A DNA stretch of 6,535 bases from assembly GCA_016210285.1 (NCBI GenBank), contig JACQUN010000097.1, positions 1 to 6,535 of the forward strand. The letters are read 5' to 3'. Origin of the DNA: Chloroflexota bacterium (GTDB taxonomy: Bacteria > Chloroflexota > Dehalococcoidia > UBA1127 > JACQUN01). The position numbers and the translations under genes were made by a program. Below are positions 5,009 through 6,535 of the stretch, one piece after another. Every line of letters begins with the position of its first letter. Position 1 is the first letter of the stretch. The notes beneath the pieces were generated by a model. The model saw only the letters and a list, made by a program, of their open reading frames with translations. It was not told the origin of the DNA and ran no database searches.

Positions 5009-6190
5009 ATGGTTGATCTGCGGAAGTCCGCAGCCATTGTTGGGGTCCATGAGCACCCCACCCGCTACGCCCCGGACAAGAGCGATACCCTCATCATCGC
5101 CGAGAGCGTCATCAAGGCCATGGAGGATGCCGGGCTGGAGAAGAAGGATGTAGACGCCCTCTTCTGCGCCTATACTACCCCCTCCATCACCGGGTTCGGC
5201 CTGGCGGACTATCTGAACCTCTATCCCAAGTATGTGGACACCACCAACGTAGGCGGCGGGTCCTTCGAGTTCCACCTCTCCCATGCTGTGACTGCCATCG
5301 CCGCAGGCAGGATCAGGTCGGCGGTCATCACCTACGGCAGCACCGCCCGCTCCGGGGGGGTCTCGATTGGCACGGGCGGGGCCTGGCGCGCGGGCCCCCC
5401 GCGCATCGCCCATGCCCCTGATAGCTTCGAGGAGCCGTACGGCACCACCACCGTGGGGCTCTACGCCATGGTGGCCCAGCGCCACATGCACGAGTACGGC
5501 ACCAGGCCGGAGCAACTGGCGGAGATCGCTGTGACCATGCGCCACCACGCCTCGATGAACCCCCACGCCATGTTCCGGGACCCCATGACGGTGGAGGACG
5601 TCCTGAACTCGCGCATGATCTCCTCGCCGCTGCACCTGCTGGACTGCTGTGTCATCTCTGACGGGGGAGGGGCTGTGGTGGTGGTGGCTCCGGAGGTGGC
5701 GCGCAACTGCAAGAAGCGCCCGGTGTGGGTGCTGGGCATGGCCGAGGGGATCGCCCACCAGGGGGGTGGCGCGCGTGACCTGCTGGAGATCGCCGCCTAC
5801 CAGACGGGGCGGCCCGCCATGGCAATGGCGGGCGTCACCCACAAGGATATTGACCTCTGCATGATCTACGACTCCTTCACCATCACCGTCCTCACCAGCT
5901 TCGAGAACCTGGGGTTCTGCGGGCGGGGTGATGGTGGCGCCTTCGTCTCCGGGGGACGCCTGCGGGTGGACGGCCCTCTTCCCACCAACACTGATGGGGG
6001 GGGCCTCTCCTCCAACCATCCTGGCATGCGGGGCATCTTCCTCCTGCTGGAGGCGACCCGCCAGCTTCGTGGCGAGTTTCAGGGCACGCCCAGGCAGGTC
6101 AAGGAGTGCCAGATCGCCCTCTGCCACGGCACCGGCGGCGCCCTGGGGAGCCGACATAGCGGGGGCACCGTCGTCCTGGCGAGAGACTAG
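5009..6190 (+). CDS. Thiolase-superfamily protein (SCPx-like), probable non-canonical active site
   Basis: The protein has 393 residues, a full-length thiolase fold. The N-terminal half starts with the strand SAAIVGVHEHPT and ends in LDCCVISDGGGAVVVVAP (211-228), the usual end of the first thiolase domain. The second half has DLCMIYDSFTITVLTSFENLGF (282-303), GGLSSNHPGMRG (331-342) with the catalytic-type His337, and CHGTGGALGSRHSGG (372-386). Where classical thiolases have the nucleophilic Cys, this protein reads TTNVGGGSFEFHL (78-90), so the Cys is replaced by Gly, near residue 83. Thiolase-like proteins without this Cys that pair with DUF35 partners include steroid side-chain aldolases of the Ltp2 type, so carbon-carbon bond cleavage of an acyl-CoA is possible; this is inference. 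AAGGAGG (4997-5003) lies five bases before the ATG. A DUF35 gene follows 117 bases downstream on the same strand. The usual label would be acetyl-CoA acetyltransferase, but classical thiolysis is doubtful. Confidence 0.9.
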   Translation: MVDLRKSAAIVGVHEHPTRYAPDKSDTLIIAESVIKAMEDAGLEKKDVDALFCAYTTPSITGFGLADYLNLYPKYVDTTNVGGGSFEFHLSHAVTAIAAGRIRSAVITYGSTARSGGVSIGTGGAWRAGPPRIAHAPDSFEEPYGTTTVGLYAMVAQRHMHEYGTRPEQLAEIAVTMRHHASMNPHAMFRDPMTVEDVLNSRMISSPLHLLDCCVISDGGGAVVVVAPEVARNCKKRPVWVLGMAEGIAHQGGGARDLLEIAAYQTGRPAMAMAGVTHKDIDLCMIYDSFTITVLTSFENLGFCGRGDGGAFVSGGRLRVDGPLPTNTDGGGLSSNHPGMRGIFLLLEATRQLRGEFQGTPRQVKECQIALCHGTGGALGSRHSGGTVVLARD

Positions 6191-6214
6191 CAGAAGCCCT
6201 TTGGGAGGAGTCAG

Positions 6215-6244
6215 GGGAGCCATGTTTTACAGGGAATGGCTCCC
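6215..6244 (+). other. Intercistronic hairpin between thiolase and DUF35 genes
   Basis: GGGAGCCAT (6215-6223) and ATGGCTCCC (6236-6244) form a perfect 9-bp stem with a 12-nt loop. No T run follows, so a full terminator is unlikely. It may set the relative amounts of the two proteins by mRNA processing or partial termination. An overlapping CCCATGGG palindrome (6242-6249) gives an alternative pairing. Confidence 0.5.
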
Positions 6245-6307
6245 ATGGGCCACCCTCGAAAGAATGTAAGCCGAGAGTGGCGCGTGTACCAAGAAGGAGG
6301 GGGCGAT

Positions 6308-6535
6308 ATGACAACCCGAGAGTACAAGAAGGTGCTCCCCAACATCGTTGGGGAGACCAAGCCCTACTGGGACGGGTGCAGGCGGGGGGAACTCCTGGTC
6401 CAGCAGTGCAATCGGTGCCACAAGTTCCAGTTCTACCCCAGGGGGTTCTGCTCCCACTGCTGGGGCACCGATATCCAGTGGGTGAAGTCCAGCGGCAAGG
6501 GGACAGTCTGGACCTTCACCGTCACCCACCAGAAC
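6308..6535 (+). CDS. DUF35 zinc-ribbon/OB-fold protein, 3' end beyond window
   Basis: The first 76 codons are present and the gene runs off the right edge; the family is usually about 130-150 residues. The N-terminal helix (TKPYWDGCRRGELLVQQC) is followed by a rubredoxin-like zinc ribbon with Cys34, Cys37, Cys48 and Cys51 (CNRC and CSHC), then the first strands of the OB fold (GKGTVWTFTVTHQN). DUF35 proteins bind acyl-CoA and form complexes with thiolase-like or acyl-CoA hydratase partners, and the thiolase gene directly upstream is the likely partner. AAGGAGG (6294-6300) lies seven bases before the ATG. Confidence 0.92.
   Translation, partial: MTTREYKKVLPNIVGETKPYWDGCRRGELLVQQCNRCHKFQFYPRGFCSHCWGTDIQWVKSSGKGTVWTFTVTHQN

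Noticed and set aside
3607..5061. 484-codon minus-strand open frame
   Set aside because: It is a shadow of the DUF2851 gene: Pro/Gly/Arg/Gln-rich, family-less, and it covers the thiolase promoter and start.
4964..6223. 419-codon minus-strand open frame
   Set aside because: It is opposite the clearly recognisable thiolase gene and has the His/Gly/Ala-rich composition of an antisense shadow.
6222..6269. 15-codon frame as a leader peptide or small gene
   Set aside because: It has a poorly spaced ribosome binding site and overlaps a hairpin; there is no evidence of coding beyond its start and stop.

Overview
The window is GC-rich bacterial DNA with seven genes and one short mobile insertion. 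No gene fixes the host. A selenocysteine-encoding UGSC gene, a thiolase paired with a DUF35 protein and a DUF2851 gene on high-GC DNA would suit an uncultivated lineage such as Chloroflexota (Dehalococcoidia-like). That assignment is a weak inference. The host must make selenocysteine, because one gene here needs an in-frame UGA to be read through.

Layout. Positions 1-163 are an intergenic region holding a palindromic repeat. A plus-strand TenA-type thiaminase II gene follows (164-832). It converges on a minus-strand operon across a 9-bp hairpin (851-872). Read in its own direction, that operon starts at a good sigma70-type promoter (2628-2600). It has an 80-90 nt leader whose last 35 bases can form mutually exclusive hairpins over the ribosome binding site. 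It then encodes a conserved 346-residue protein of unknown function (2509-1469) and a UGSC-family selenoprotein (1439-891). The selenoprotein's UGA at 1142-1140 is followed by a stem-loop with the expected bacterial SECIS geometry. Its C-terminal half resembles the C-terminal part of glycine/betaine reductase subunit B (GrdB), including a U-x2-C-x2-C motif.

Next to the operon promoter lies a 655-bp element (2644-3298). It has perfect 20-bp terminal inverted repeats and a perfect 8-bp target duplication. It contains no recognisable transposase, only one minus-strand gene for a 176-residue membrane-anchored protein, and its base composition is clearly lower in GC than its surroundings. The insertion separates the selenoprotein operon from a divergent plus-strand DUF2851 gene (3451-4812, probable TTG start).

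The right third starts at a TTGACA promoter (4917-4946). It holds a thiolase-superfamily gene (5009-6190) whose nucleophilic cysteine appears to be replaced by glycine, then the start of a DUF35 zinc-ribbon/OB-fold gene (6308 to the window edge). Such pairs usually form a complex acting on acyl-CoA substrates. A 9-bp hairpin sits in the gap between these two genes.

The points most worth following up are the split selenoprotein gene and its GrdB resemblance, the cargo-carrying MITE-like element, and the possible RNA switch ahead of the 346-residue gene.
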